From Morella rubra (taxonomy: Eukaryota; Streptophyta; Magnoliopsida; Fagales; Myricaceae), in NCBI GenBank assembly GCA_003952965.2, contig CM025854.1:2984085-3048084 (forward strand): a stretch of DNA of 64,000 nt, read 5' to 3'. The notes beneath the pieces were generated by a model. It was not told where the DNA came from, made no database searches, and worked only from the letters and a program-made list of their open reading frames with translations. The translations under genes and the position numbers were made by a program. Position 1 is the stretch's first letter; each line of letters opens with the position of its first letter. Below are positions 32,691 through 43,949 of the stretch, one piece after another.

Positions 32691-33974
32691 TATAAAAAAT
32701 TAACTCAAACCCCTCTCTCTCTCTCTCTCTCTCTTCCGCCTTTCACCAACTCTCGTAAAAGTTACTTCTCTCTTCTCACTTTTATATCAACTCCTATAAA
32801 ATTCTACTTTATTCACTACTTTCTCACAAAACCAATAAAACTTCAATTTTCACAATTTTCACAACATTCTTTCAATATATTCAATATTTCACCTAGTTAG
32901 AGTTTGCATACGCATCCGTGCATGTCATTTTGAAGTCATGATTTGGATGAGAATCGAATCCACTGTTATGTCTTAAAACCACACACTTTGAAAGACTTTC
33001 GAAGTTTGGGACAGCATATTAGGTGATATATTTGTATGTCAAAATTTTGGAATATAGTAATTGTTGAAAAATTTAAGATAATCTATAGGAGTTAATGAAA
33101 AAAAATAAAAGAGAGATGATTTAAATGAATTTTTTATATTTTTTATAATAAAAATGAATGATTTGATGTGAAGAGAAATTATTTTCTGTTATTCTATTAG
33201 ACTAAAATTTTGGACGCATTCTCTTTAAGAATTATTCTTGAAAAGAACACGCAAAGAGGTTTTCTTTTATTTTTCTCCCTGACATAATATTCATTAAAAA
33301 TTTCAAGCACGTGTCTATTTTTCGAATATTGAAGTAGCAGAAAAACTACATCTAAATAACTTTAGGAAACTTCTTTTTAAAAGACCTTTTAGAAAAATAG
33401 AAGTCAAAAAAGAAGTACAACAAGGAGATTAGTCGAACTACAACGCCTTGCGCAGTAAAAAATGGACTATTTCTTTCTTGACTTTGGTAGAATTAGGCCC
33501 TTGTCCTCTCTTCTCTGCACCTTGACACGATCTTATATCTTGTCTCCCAACTGTAGTCATTACACCCAAGAATTTTGCTTTCAAATGTGCAAAAAAAGAT
33601 AGTTTTGTGAAAAATAAGTTTTTTCTTTTTACTAAAACAAGTTTTTTACTGGGTGAATATCGTAACATACTTAAGTGGAAGTCACAGAGGTGTGAATAAG
33701 TTTGCACTAGCTCCCTGAGATTTACGTGTACATTAGATAGGTTCACTCAAGTAGCTTCCCGCACAGGGTTTCCCTTCGTTACCTAAAAAAAAAAAATTCA
33801 TTTGAGGTCATAAGAGGTTTTGAGAGTTAAAAAAAAAAAAAAAGATTGGAGTTTAAATCAATTTAAAATCTCATCTCCTCAATTTTATAATTCAATCACA
33901 AAATTTTATCTCTATCTCATCACTTTAAATTCAAACATAGAATGAGATCTTTATTACTCTCTTTTAAATTCAAT
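32691..33974. other. AT-rich intergenic DNA
   Basis: No gene supported. It contains a (CT)n run near 32709-32736 and long A-runs near 33786 and 33826. A 102-codon minus-strand open frame (33746-33438) has no recognisable motif and an AT-driven composition. Confidence 0.5.
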
Positions 33975-34325
33975 GTTTAATTACACTTTGCACCCTAATC
34001 TCTCAATTTTAAGACATTAAGCTCATTAGCTTTTAAGTTTTGACAAATGGCACCTCGAGGGCAAATTGGACATTTAATGAAACGATTTTTGTCAACACGT
34101 GAGAAACAAGTGATCCCCTTCAGTGTTAAGTTACGTTTTTGCCCTTAAATTGTAAACCACACACTTTTTGAAACCTTAACCCAGTGAATGACGAAAATGT
34201 CTTTAAATTTCCTTTACTTTCCCTATGGTCCCCGATCTCCAACATTCTTCTCCTTCTCTTCTGTGGTCATCCCAGTATCCCTTTTCTTACCCTAGCTGAT
34301 GTGATTTGCTCTTACTTCTAACGTA
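33975..34325. repeat. MULE left terminal inverted repeat
   Basis: About 350 bp, roughly 80-85% alike by eye to the reverse complement of 40305-40667. Shared blocks include CTCTCAATTTTAAGACATTA, TTCAGTGTTAAGTTACGT and GAATGACGAAAATG. Confidence 0.88.
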
Positions 34326-37300
34326 ACCAAAAATCTTTCATCTACCAAATAGAAATCTCAAATACATTCGTCCTTTACGCTCGGAAAATGCAAATAGGAG
34401 GGGCTTTCTGACCCACGAATTGTGCTCCCTGCCTTCACGCATGGAACAACAAATAAGAGATGTTGGCATTGGCATTTATCGTTTCTTTTTTGCAAGAGTT
34501 GGTTCCAAAGGTGCGATGCTTATTTTTTTGGCCCTATGTTTTGCTCTTTTAGCTATGAAATTTCATTGTTTACTTGTTAGAATCGGTCTCTGAGTTAGGG
34601 TTTTTACAAGAAAAGCTCGACGCTAATGAAATTTCTTGCATGGACTGCATGTCTCATAGTTATATTTAAGTTATTGTTGATGTATTTTGCAATGGGTCCC
34701 TGTTGTTTGCTGACAATTTTATCCGAGCGTGTGATGTCCTCATTATAAAATGAGGTTTCAGAAGTAATGGGTCCTTGTGGTCCCCATGTTTGTTTCCCAC
34801 TAAAATAAAGTTGTCCCAGAAATTTTTCAACCCAATATAGAGGCTAGAATGATTTTTGGAGGTGCTTTTTATGAAACCGTGCATGTGAGGGGTCCCAGTA
34901 TGTCAAAAAAGGCAACTATATGTTAAGATACTGACAATTCATGTTTCCAAGTTTTTGTATTTGTCTTTTTGTCTAAACAGTATTTAAAGGTAAGTGGTAT
35001 TTTTCTATTGCCTGTAATGTTGTTCATTTCAACATCGAACCAACTGTTGCAACTGTAAATGTAGTTTCTACTTTAAGTCTTTAATGTACTTTCTATTTGA
35101 AGACAAAATTGTTGATTTTAATGAGTATGTGATGTCCACTTGTAGGTGGGTTTTAACATAACACTGAAGTCATGGTTTCTAAATTCTTCATCTTCGAGGT
35201 TCACTTCGGAGGCAGGTTTGATAGGCACTTGGGATGTAATTATGTTGGTGGAGATATTAGTGTCTACGACGAACCTTATGATTCAAACTGTCTTTCCTTC
35301 TTTGAAGTGGAGACAATTGTGAAGCTTACGTCTACAATGTGGGTGATTTGATATACTACAAGGAGCCTGGAAAAAGTTTGGTTGAAGGGTTGAGGTTAGT
35401 CTCATCAGATCATGATGTCTTATAAATGATCAAGTGTCACAAGGGAGAACAAGTGGTTGTCTTGTATCTGGTATCTTTTGGTGAAAATGGTGGGGCTGAT
35501 GACCTAGATGAGAATGAGGCCGACATTGATGAAGAGGCAAAGAAACGACGAATAGAGGTGAATGACCCCTTTTAGGATATAGTACTTAGCACGAATAATG
35601 AGCTATTTGATGTTGATGTCGACGCAGTTCAGGATATGTATAGTGGTGCTGGGCCTTTAATGGATGGTACTGACCCTTCAAGTGAGGGTGCTAGCCCTTC
35701 GAGTCAGGGTGGTGGAACCTCATCACCAATGTGCGGTAAGATTATGGTTATAGTGAGTGAGGACAAAGAGTGTGGTTATAGGACACCATATGTGTACCTT
35801 GACTTGGAATTCCATTAGCATGATATTATTAGCCCAATTTTGGAACTTGGTATGAAATTTCCATCATCAACACTATTTAGAGAGGTAGTCCGGGAGGTGA
35901 ATGTCCTGAAAGGGAAGGACGTGAAGTATAAAATTTTTTTTTCAAATAAGGTAATTATCATATGTCGAGATGCATCGAAATATGAGTTTAGGATCTATAG
36001 GAGGTGGATGAAAGGAGAAAATACCTTCCAAATAAAAAGTTTCAACCCTATTCACAAATGCATCTGTAACTATAGGAGTTCCCTTATAAACTCCAAATTC
36101 ATTGCAAAAAAGTATATGGAACAGTTCAAGTCTCAAACAAATATGCCGATTGAGTCAGTTGTTGGAGAAGCCAAGAGACAATGAAAGTTAGACATGAATG
36201 ATAGTCAAGTGTATCGGGCTAGGAAGAAGGCCCAGACCTTGATATTTGGAAAGCATAGGGAGCAATACAATCGGTTATGGGACTATGCAACAACCCTCCG
36301 AGAAACTAATCTTGGGACTTGGTTCTTGGAGACACTTGTCTCAGACTAGGGGACAACAACCTGCTTATGGATAGACTTTTATTTTAGACCTGTAAAAGGT
36401 GATTTCTATTAACTTATTAAATTACTTTTGATTAGGATTATAGGACTACACATACTTAGGTTCCATGGTTATAACAGATATCATAGTATGATTTTAATTA
36501 CATTTCAATTATATTGTTATATATGTTAAGTTACTTTTCCTAACAAATTTAATTATAGGATTATGGAAGTAATTTTTAGTTTATTGTTTATATGTTAGGT
36601 TCTGCTTATATTATTATATTAACTCAGTTAATTGAATTATGACTAGGGTTTGATACAGAGCTTTGAAGCTGTGATGCCTTTGTCGGACCATAGGATATGT
36701 ACCAGGCATCTCTATGCTAATTTCATAGATGTTGGACACAAGGGAGTGGCCCTTAAAGATAAATTTTGGGCTGTAACATCAACATATACTAAGAGACAGT
36801 TTAATATGGAGATGGAAGAACTGAAGAAACTCAGTGAAGAAGCATGGAAGTATCTCTCCAAGATTGATCCAAGCATGTGGTCCACAGCTTGGTTTCACAC
36901 ATACACCAAATGTGACTTGTTGGTAAACAATCTCAGTGAAAGCTTCAACGCATACATCATGAAGGTTCGGGATAAGCCGATCGTAACTATATTTGAGATT
37001 ATAAGGCAGGAATTAATGCAGTGGTATCAATTGAAACGGGATGGCATCTAAAAGCACGACCACTTCTTATGCCCAAAGATTTTAGAAAAAGGTTGACGCC
37101 ATTGGCCAAGAGTCTTGCTACTGTCTTCCAATGTATACTGAAGCGGGACTGGTTCGAGGTGGAACAAAAGCATCAGCAATTTGTTGTTGATCTCCAAAAT
37201 CATAGCTGTGGTTGCAGAAAATGAGACATGACGGGGATTTCATGTGCCCACGGATTTTCTACCATACTATATGACGAAGGCAATCCAGAGGACTACGTAC

Positions 37301-38050
37301 ATTCATATTACAACAAGGATATGTACCTTCTATCATATGAACCGATTATCTACCCAATGCCAACCGATGATCAATGGGTGAAAATGACTTACGAGGTGCT
37401 GGAACCTCCTGTGGTGAGGACACAACCTGGTCAACCTAAAATGCTTAGGATATGATTATCGGATGAGCCTAGAAACCCATACAAACTGAGCAGATATGGT
37501 TTACGAGGTCAGTGCAAGGAATGTAAGATGTCTGGGCATAATTCAAGGAGATGTCCTCGTCGAAAGGCTACTGCATAGAGGTTTGCGATTATGAATGCGA
37601 TCGATGGAGCCTTGGTGTTTAAGGGTGAGAATGCAACTGGACCTGTGATACATGACAAAACCGACAATGTAAGTGCATTACAATTTCTATCGTATATTGT
37701 ATAACAAGTATGAAGTTTAAATTACTTTTCATTGTTGTTTGTTGTTATGATATAGGTATAAACTCACCCAACAAGTCACAAGTGGAGGAACATGCAATGG
37801 ATTTTGAAACTCATAGCGTATATGTTAACATTTAAGCACAAAAAATATGTGTAGAGTATGTTGTAAATGCTGACTCAAGTGAATGCATCACAACCTACTG
37901 GAGATGGTATTTGGATGGAAATGGACTCTATCAGTGATAGACCAAGACAGGTATGAGAAGTTTGTCTCTTCATGTTGTTATGGTAAGTGCATGGAAATGA
38001 TATAAGCCGATTGCAATGTGTATGGTTATAGGCTAATCGTAGGGCAAATA

Positions 38051-38195
38051 CATCACATCCTACAACAAGGTCTAAAAAAGGGAAGTCAAAGGCTGCTAGT
38101 GGAGGGAGTGCATCACAGCCTACCACTGGATCCTAAACATGCAAGTCTAAGGCTGCCAGTGGAGGGAGTGTATCACAGCCTATTATTGGATCTAA
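38051..38195 (+). repeat. 60-bp tandem repeats in the transposase tail
   Basis: Units at 38051-38110 and 38111-38170 plus a partial third. Each encodes a 20-residue repeat around SKAASGGS followed by SQP. The third unit is cut by the Tourist-like MITE and resumes as KKGKEKTTQLATG after it. Confidence 0.8.
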
Positions 38196-38340
38196 CATGG
38201 TGTTCACTAACCCAAATTTTAACTCTCTAAAATTTTATCATCATTACAAAAATTTCTCTCCTCACTTTTTCACCAACTTCCATATCCAAAATTTTAACTA
38301 TCCTAAAAATTTTGACAAAATTTTGTTTCCAAACACCATG
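38196..38340. mobile_element. Tourist-like MITE inside the MULE
   Basis: 145 bp with ends CATGGTGTTCACTAACCC and, read backwards, CATGGTGTTTGGAAAC, and the 3-bp duplication TAA on both sides (38193-38195 and 38341-38343). Inner sequence AAAATTTT blocks resemble 25939-26124. It is younger than the MULE it sits in. Confidence 0.82.
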
Positions 38341-39299
38341 TAAAAAAGGTAAAGAGAAGACGACACAACTTGCAACTGGGATTGCATCACGAATAAGGGC
38401 ACACTAAGCTGAGAAAAGATACTCATAATAGATGAGAGGGTCAGTGGGTATTTCACAATCAAACAAGGAACTAGTTGTGGTTGACCTCACAACAAATGCT
38501 ATTGGCCAATCAGAGCAAACTGGTGTGAGATGCGCATGGGGCAATCTCGGCATCGAGGGTTAGAGGTATTCTATGGTGATATTTCTTCGAGAAGCAAGCC
38601 CCAAGAAAACTCTACGAGGGTAGTGGTACCGATTATTCTTCAAGCAATCAAGTGGATAGAGGATAAGCAGAAGAAGAAGCTGCTTGTTTGGCGAAACTGA
38701 TGTGGAGATCGTTTGTTGTAGTTGTTCTTTTTTTTGGTTGACATGACAAACTTTTATTGTATCTAACTTGTGATATTTTGAAGATGATGTAGTATTGCCT
38801 TTTGAGCATCTATATGTATTTCTAAACATGTTGGAAGTCTGGATGCTATTTTTGTGGGAAACAGTTTATTTTGTGGATGATGCGTAACTAGTGGTGCTGT
38901 TATTATGTGTTAAATATGAATATGTAAGTTTTTATTCAATGGCTATTTATGTGGAAAACAGGTTGGTTGTTTTGAAAACAGGTTCATTGTTTATGGATAT
39001 GAGTAATTATAGGTGTTGTTAATTTAAGAAACACACGTGGCAAACTGCCATTAGAATTGGTCAATATGTTACAATAATAGATTAGAAACATGTGGGGAAA
39101 ACTGCCACTAGAATAGGTCAAGTGTTTACAATACAAATAGAAAAGGCTACAAACTGTCATTTAACAAAATCACATTACATTCACATAGGGGCAACACCAA
39201 AGTTCACACACCCAAACCACACACTGACATTGGATTATGCCATAACAAGCTTGCATATCAACATAACTACTATTACTCCTCACACTTCACACTAAACTG

Positions 39300-39850
39300 T
39301 CAAAGCAGGCTTCTTATTAGAGTGTGATCCACTGAGGCATCCCGACGAAAAATACATAGAAAAAAATGCCCATGAGAACACCAAAGCTCTCCCATACATA
39401 TGATGCTCTTGCTTCTGTTTACACTTTATGGATTCTATCTCATAGCGAAGTTGTATAACTTCAACCACAAACGATGTGTGCTCTGCCACAATCTTTTGCT
39501 TAGGAGGAGAAATGTTAGTGGTAGCTTCATGTTTGCCCTCTCATGTTTCTCCCTTAGGTGTCTCAAAACTCTTCTCCCATAGTTGCACATAGGAGGGTTG
39601 TGATAGCTGAAGAATTTGCAAGAACGCCCAAACTGCAGGTAGAATAGTATCTTCAAAAGAAAGCTTAGTAGTCAAGGATCTCTCAATTGAAAGCGTTATA
39701 CATTGTGATTCACACAACCAAAGAATCTTGGCCCAAAATGTCCTTCTGTGTTAGCTGTTTTCAAGGAGGCTTCAATTGAACAAGAACATTTTGGGGTGCT
39801 AAACAATAGTACATTTCCAGTGGTACATGAGCTTTCTACAACTTAGAGAC
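39300..39850 (-). pseudogene. GRF-type zinc-finger gene of the MULE (second gene, broken)
   Basis: On the minus strand, converging with the transposase, the text STPKCSCSIEASLKT, ANTEGHFGPRFFGC follows the GRF zinc-finger pattern (CxC ... T/S x T ... G-x-R-F-x-GC). After a frame interruption it continues with RSCKFFSYHNPPMCNYGRR and VLRHLREKHERAN, which match the rest of the finger and the helix that usually follows it in plant GRF proteins. Then comes a helical tail with VVEVIQLRYEIESIK, and finally a hydrophobic end (LVFSWAFFSMYF), the usual layout of these small plant proteins. The leader runs back into the right inverted repeat, so the promoter probably lies there. GRF fingers bind nucleic acid in proteins such as APE2 and NEIL3; a role in transposition is inference. 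Confidence 0.78.
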
Positions 39851-40304
39851 AAATCGCTGTGAAGATTGAAAGCATAGTCACGGGCAGCACTAATATTGTA
39901 ACCAATCAAACCTCATAACCAAAAAATTGTGTAGTTGACATTGAAATGACTTAGAGGTTAATCGCTTTGGGTTAAATACCATCAAACCTCATTCCATTTG
40001 TTGACAGTAAATATACTAACCTAACATTGAATGGGCAAAAAAATATCAACTCTGGTAGCACCTAGAATCAACCTCATAAATCAACCTTATAAGCAGCGAA
40101 TAAAAAAAGAAAACTCATTGGCCAGCACCAACTTCAAAAGCGAAACAAGAGGGGAAAAATGCACAGAGGGCAGCATCTACATTCAACTTCCGAAGCAAAA
40201 CAATGGGGAAAAATCCAATGGCAACAACTACAAATTAGCTAAAATTCTTCCTATTTAACGCTATCTTCACCGGGATGCTGAGAACTTCATGGCAGCAGTG
40301 AGTA

Positions 40305-40667
40305 AGAACAAATGAGCAAATCGGGTAAGTTAGGGCAAGAAAAGGGGTGTACTGCGATGACCCTGGAGGAAAAGAAGATGAATGTTGGAGATTGGGGACA
40401 ACAAGTAAAAGGAAATTTAAGGGCATTTTCGTCATTCAATGGGTTAGGGTTAAAGTGTGTATGGATTACAATTTAAGGGCAAATACGTAACTTAACACTG
40501 AAGAAGATCACGTGTTGATGAGAACTGTTTCATTTATCGTCCAATTTGCCTCCGGAGTGCAATATGTCGAAACTTAAAAGTTAATGGGCTTAATGTCTTA
40601 AAATTGAGAGATTGGGGTGCGATGTGTAAATAACCTCAAAGATAAGAGGTGCAAAGTGTAATTAACC
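40305..40667. repeat. MULE right terminal inverted repeat
   Basis: Reverse complement of the left repeat, with about 35 extra bases near the tip (40625-40658) that partly duplicate the terminal words GTGYAAATAA and GGTGC. It carries the probable promoter of the GRF gene. Confidence 0.88.
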
Positions 40668-40829
40668 TTTAAATTCAAATGTAAAAAATATATCTCTATC
40701 CTTAGCTTTTAAATTCGAAAGTATTGTTTAGCTTTTATCTCTTAAACTTTTAAAATAAAAAATGGGATTAGGCCTTATCTCTTTGCATTTTAAATCCAAA
40801 AATACTCATTTAGCACGTCTTTAAGTACA

Positions 40830-40853
40830 AAATAATAATAATAATAATAATAA
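40830..40853. repeat. (TAA)n microsatellite
   Basis: About eight TAA units just outside the MULE, in plain AT-rich DNA. Confidence 0.85.
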
Positions 40854-41260
40854 GGATTACGAAAATTCAAAATTTAAGAATAAAAATACATAAATACCCT
40901 ATTATTCGAGTTGGGGTGTTACAAGAACCCCCGTCACCCACACTAAAAATAAGAGTGTTGCGGTGAACGTACCCATATATAAAAGAGAACCCCACACAAA
41001 ATAGAAAAATCATTACAGATTAATATTGCCTTCATAACATTGATCCATATTCTATCGTACATAAGGCTATCAAAGCTTCATCAACCAATAAAAAACTGTA
41101 TATGACCTTTATAAGTTGAACCGCACCTTGCAAAACATGGGACAGAACACCTTCCTGTACATCAGGCCTACCTCTTGGAGCAACATAGCATTCTCTTGTT
41201 ATGGTAGCACATTTGAGATATGGTTATATACTTGCCAGATGCAACACAACATTAATATTA

Positions 41261-41755
41261 GGGGTAAAGTCATAGTTAGCACCTTATGTTTGGGCAAAAA
41301 TCAAATAGCTCCCTTAACTTTCAATCCAACAATTAGAGACCTAAAACTTTCAAAACCTATCAATCTTCGCCCCTTGTCTAAATCAGGTGTTAAGTCTGAC
41401 GGAAAATCATACAAAATGATCGAAATACCCCTCCAAGGCTAAATTTTAAAAAATAAATCAAAAATACAAATTTAAGAAATAAATTAAAAATAAATAGATT
41501 ATTAAATAGAGTTTTAATAGTTTTTTATTTAAAAAATTATCATTTTTTTATTTTTAATGAATTTTTTTTAATATTTTAGTAATTTTATTTTGGAGGGGCA
41601 TTTTGGTCATTTTTCATACTTTTCTGTTTCTGATTTAGAAGGGGGTGAAGATTGATAGGTTTTGAAAGTTATGGGTCTTAAATTGTTAGATTGAAAGTTA
41701 TAGGAGCTATTTGATTTTTTCCCAAACATAAAGGGGCTAACTATGACTTTACCCC
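41261..41755. mobile_element. Palindromic MULE-type MITE with perfect 9-bp duplication
   Basis: 495 bp with ends GGGGTAAAGTCATAGTTAGC on the left and the same read backwards with one change on the right. The arms extend about 180 bp each (shared AACTTTCAATC, ATCAATCTTC and others). The target duplication TTAATATTA (41252-41260 and 41756-41764) is perfect. No coding capacity. The clean duplication suggests a fairly recent insertion. Confidence 0.9.
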
Positions 41756-42084
41756 TTAATATTATAATACGAGATATTGTGATGAATAAAAAATGCACAA
41801 ATGACATATTCTCCCTTTGCAAAAAGTATAATATACTTGACAATTACTTCTAGAAAAATACCTTCCCAGGAAAAGCCCCATTGTTGAGCTAGAGTTGAAA
41901 TGCAACCCAAACACTTAAACCCCTATCAAGGGTGCAAGGTATTTAAAAGAATTGTCTTAATTTCTACAAGCTCAATTGAAGTTGAATATAGCAAGTCACA
42001 AAATGACCAACTATCACAGTGTTACAGATAACCCTAGGCGAGAAGACACCATAACATTTTTTTTTTTTTTCAAAAACATAACAA

Positions 42085-43383
42085 TGTAAATCCTAGGATT
42101 AAGGCCCAAGAGGGGAGGTGAATTAGGTTTCCAAACTTTTTCAACTTTTAACTCTAAAAATCGTGTTTGCAAAGTAAAGATTAGTTTAGCACAAATATAT
42201 TGATGCAACTAGTAAATAAGTGCTAAATGTAAAGAATAGAGTTAAAAAAGCAAATATGAGATTTTTAGGTGATCCAACAAACCTACCTACATCCACCCAA
42301 GCTCCTTTGCCTAACCTTGAGGTTTTTCCACTATCTTTCAAATAGTGACACTCTAGCTTCCGGTGCTAAAAAACCTTAAAAGTGCTTTCCCAGACTCAAT
42401 ACTCACAATCCAAGTGGTTTTTTCACCGCACCACTCATAACCTAACCAAGCTTAAAATATACCTTTTCTAAGCTTCTTCTTTAGCGAACAACCTTACTAA
42501 AGGAATCACTTCTCTTGAATAGGAAGATACAAGAAATAAACTCTCTCAAATAATGGATAAGAAAATGAAAACCTCTATCTCTTTTGATTCACACCATAAC
42601 AAGGATGTGAAGATATAATTTGAGTGAATGATATGAGAAATATGAAATAAGAAAGTTTAAAATATTTCTCAAGCTATAGAAATGAGATGTAGTCGTTCTC
42701 TATCATTTTGAGACATTATGAAGGTCTTTATATAGGCCATATATCAAAACTAGCCATTTCTAGCCGTTGGTGGTCGATTTGACAATTTTACTGTTGTATC
42801 AGTCAAGCTCTTCATGTATTGGTCGACCACTTCAACTAGCTGTTGTCCAACAGTTATAAAATTTGAATGCTGTCAAATTTTTGTTCTACGCACCCGATCG
42901 ATCGCTACAAAGCATTTTCATCATTTGCTACAGCTAGTCAACTGCTTCATGTAGAAGTCGATCGCTTAAAATAACTTTCATCAATTGCAACAATTAAAAA
43001 GCTTGTTTTTGATATTTTTGAAATTTCAGTTTCAAAAATCAACTTCCCAAAACTATAACCAAGACTTGGGGTTTATATGGGAATGATTTGAAACTATTAA
43101 AAATATTTTGGTCTTCCAAACAAGAAATAAAATTGTTTATGCATGTTTTGAAAGATATGCAAATGTGTGATTCAAATCCTTGTTAAAAGTAAAACTAAGA
43201 GTTACAAGATTATACCCTATGGTCTTGAATCTTCACTTTTGAGCTCCTTGCATCTTCTTGATCTTCAATCTTCTAATCTTTAGCTCTTTGATAAAAATAT
43301 ATTTGTCTTTGAAGATGTCCATTTTGTAAACTTAATCCATTTATTGAAATCATCAAAATATTGATTGTGAACAAAAGCCAACA
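42085..43383. mobile_element. Solo LTR, 1.3 kb
   Basis: Starts TGTAAATCCTAGG and ends AAAGCCAACA, with TG...CA termini and a perfect 5-bp target duplication AACAA (42080-42084 and 43384-43388). There is no internal retroelement DNA, so it is an LTR left after recombination between two LTRs of one element. Superfamily not determined. A fossil; no genes inside. Confidence 0.82.
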
Positions 43384-43949
43384 AACAAACGCGTCTTCAC
43401 AATCTTTCATAAGGTGCCACATAGTAGTGCAATGTTTAATTCTAACTAGTCAATCATAAGTGAATTTTTTATGTGAAATGGTTGTCTAAGATCTCGTAAA
43501 ACCAACATTTGTTAGGTGAATAGATCCAAAAATATTACTATCAACCTAATGAGACAATATGTAATAATATAACAATTAAAGCCCAAATTCAATAACACTG
43601 ACATTTAGAGCTAAACATCAAGGATTATGAGACAATATGTAGAACACAAACACTATTGAGAAGACACATACCTAGGATGAAATGTGACGAGACTATTACA
43701 CAATGTACCATATTGATAGTAACAACTAGAATATACAACTATTGATATTACACAACGCAAGAGACTTTTAATTTTTTCTAACAAAGTATGTACATGTTTC
43801 CCTCTCTGTAACCTATATACATATTGCACTTGTCAACATAGAATAACAATATCAGTATATAGCTAGGTAATGCACCTGTGAACATACAACACCAATCTTA
43901 GCATAATTGAAAATGTATTTTTTATACAACTCAACATAATATTATGTAC

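Larger units (their letters stand above)
35172..38405 (+). pseudogene. MULE transposase (mudrA-like), internally deleted and broken
   Basis: From the ATG at 35172 the N-terminal PB1-like domain of MULE transposases is readable (FEVHFGGRFDRHLGCNYVGG, then SLVEGLR). A linker and the MuDR DNA-binding domain follow at 35840-36340 (FPSSTLFREVVREVNVLKGK, MKGENTFQIKSFNPIHKC, KKYMEQFKS, YRARKKAQTLIFGKHREQYN then RLWDYATTLRETN). Here NLG joins directly to TWFLETLVSD, so about 95 codons carrying the first catalytic Asp residues are missing. After an intron (about 36391-36646) come SFEAVMPLSDHRICTRHLYA, the SWIM finger CGCRK...SCAHG near 37205-37250 (a TGA replaces the usual W) and a CCHC knuckle CKECKMSGHNSRRC near 37517. 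The tail has 60-bp repeats and a MITE. Several stops and frame changes are present. Confidence 0.88.
33975..40667. mobile_element. Two-gene Mutator-like element (MULE)
   Basis: A 6.7-kb element with long terminal inverted repeats. Left 33975-about 34325 begins TTTAATTACACTTTGCACC; right about 40305-40667 reads GGTTAATTACACTTTGCACC backwards. The right copy has about 35 extra bases near its tip, a partial repeat of the end. Both flanks carry TTTAAATTCA (33963-33972 and 40668-40677), consistent with a 9-10-bp target duplication. Inside are a mudrA-type transposase gene on the plus strand and, converging on it, a minus-strand gene with a GRF zinc finger. This resembles the MuDR plan of two convergent genes driven from the inverted ends, but with a different second gene. 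The transposase is damaged, so the element is no longer autonomous. Confidence 0.9.
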
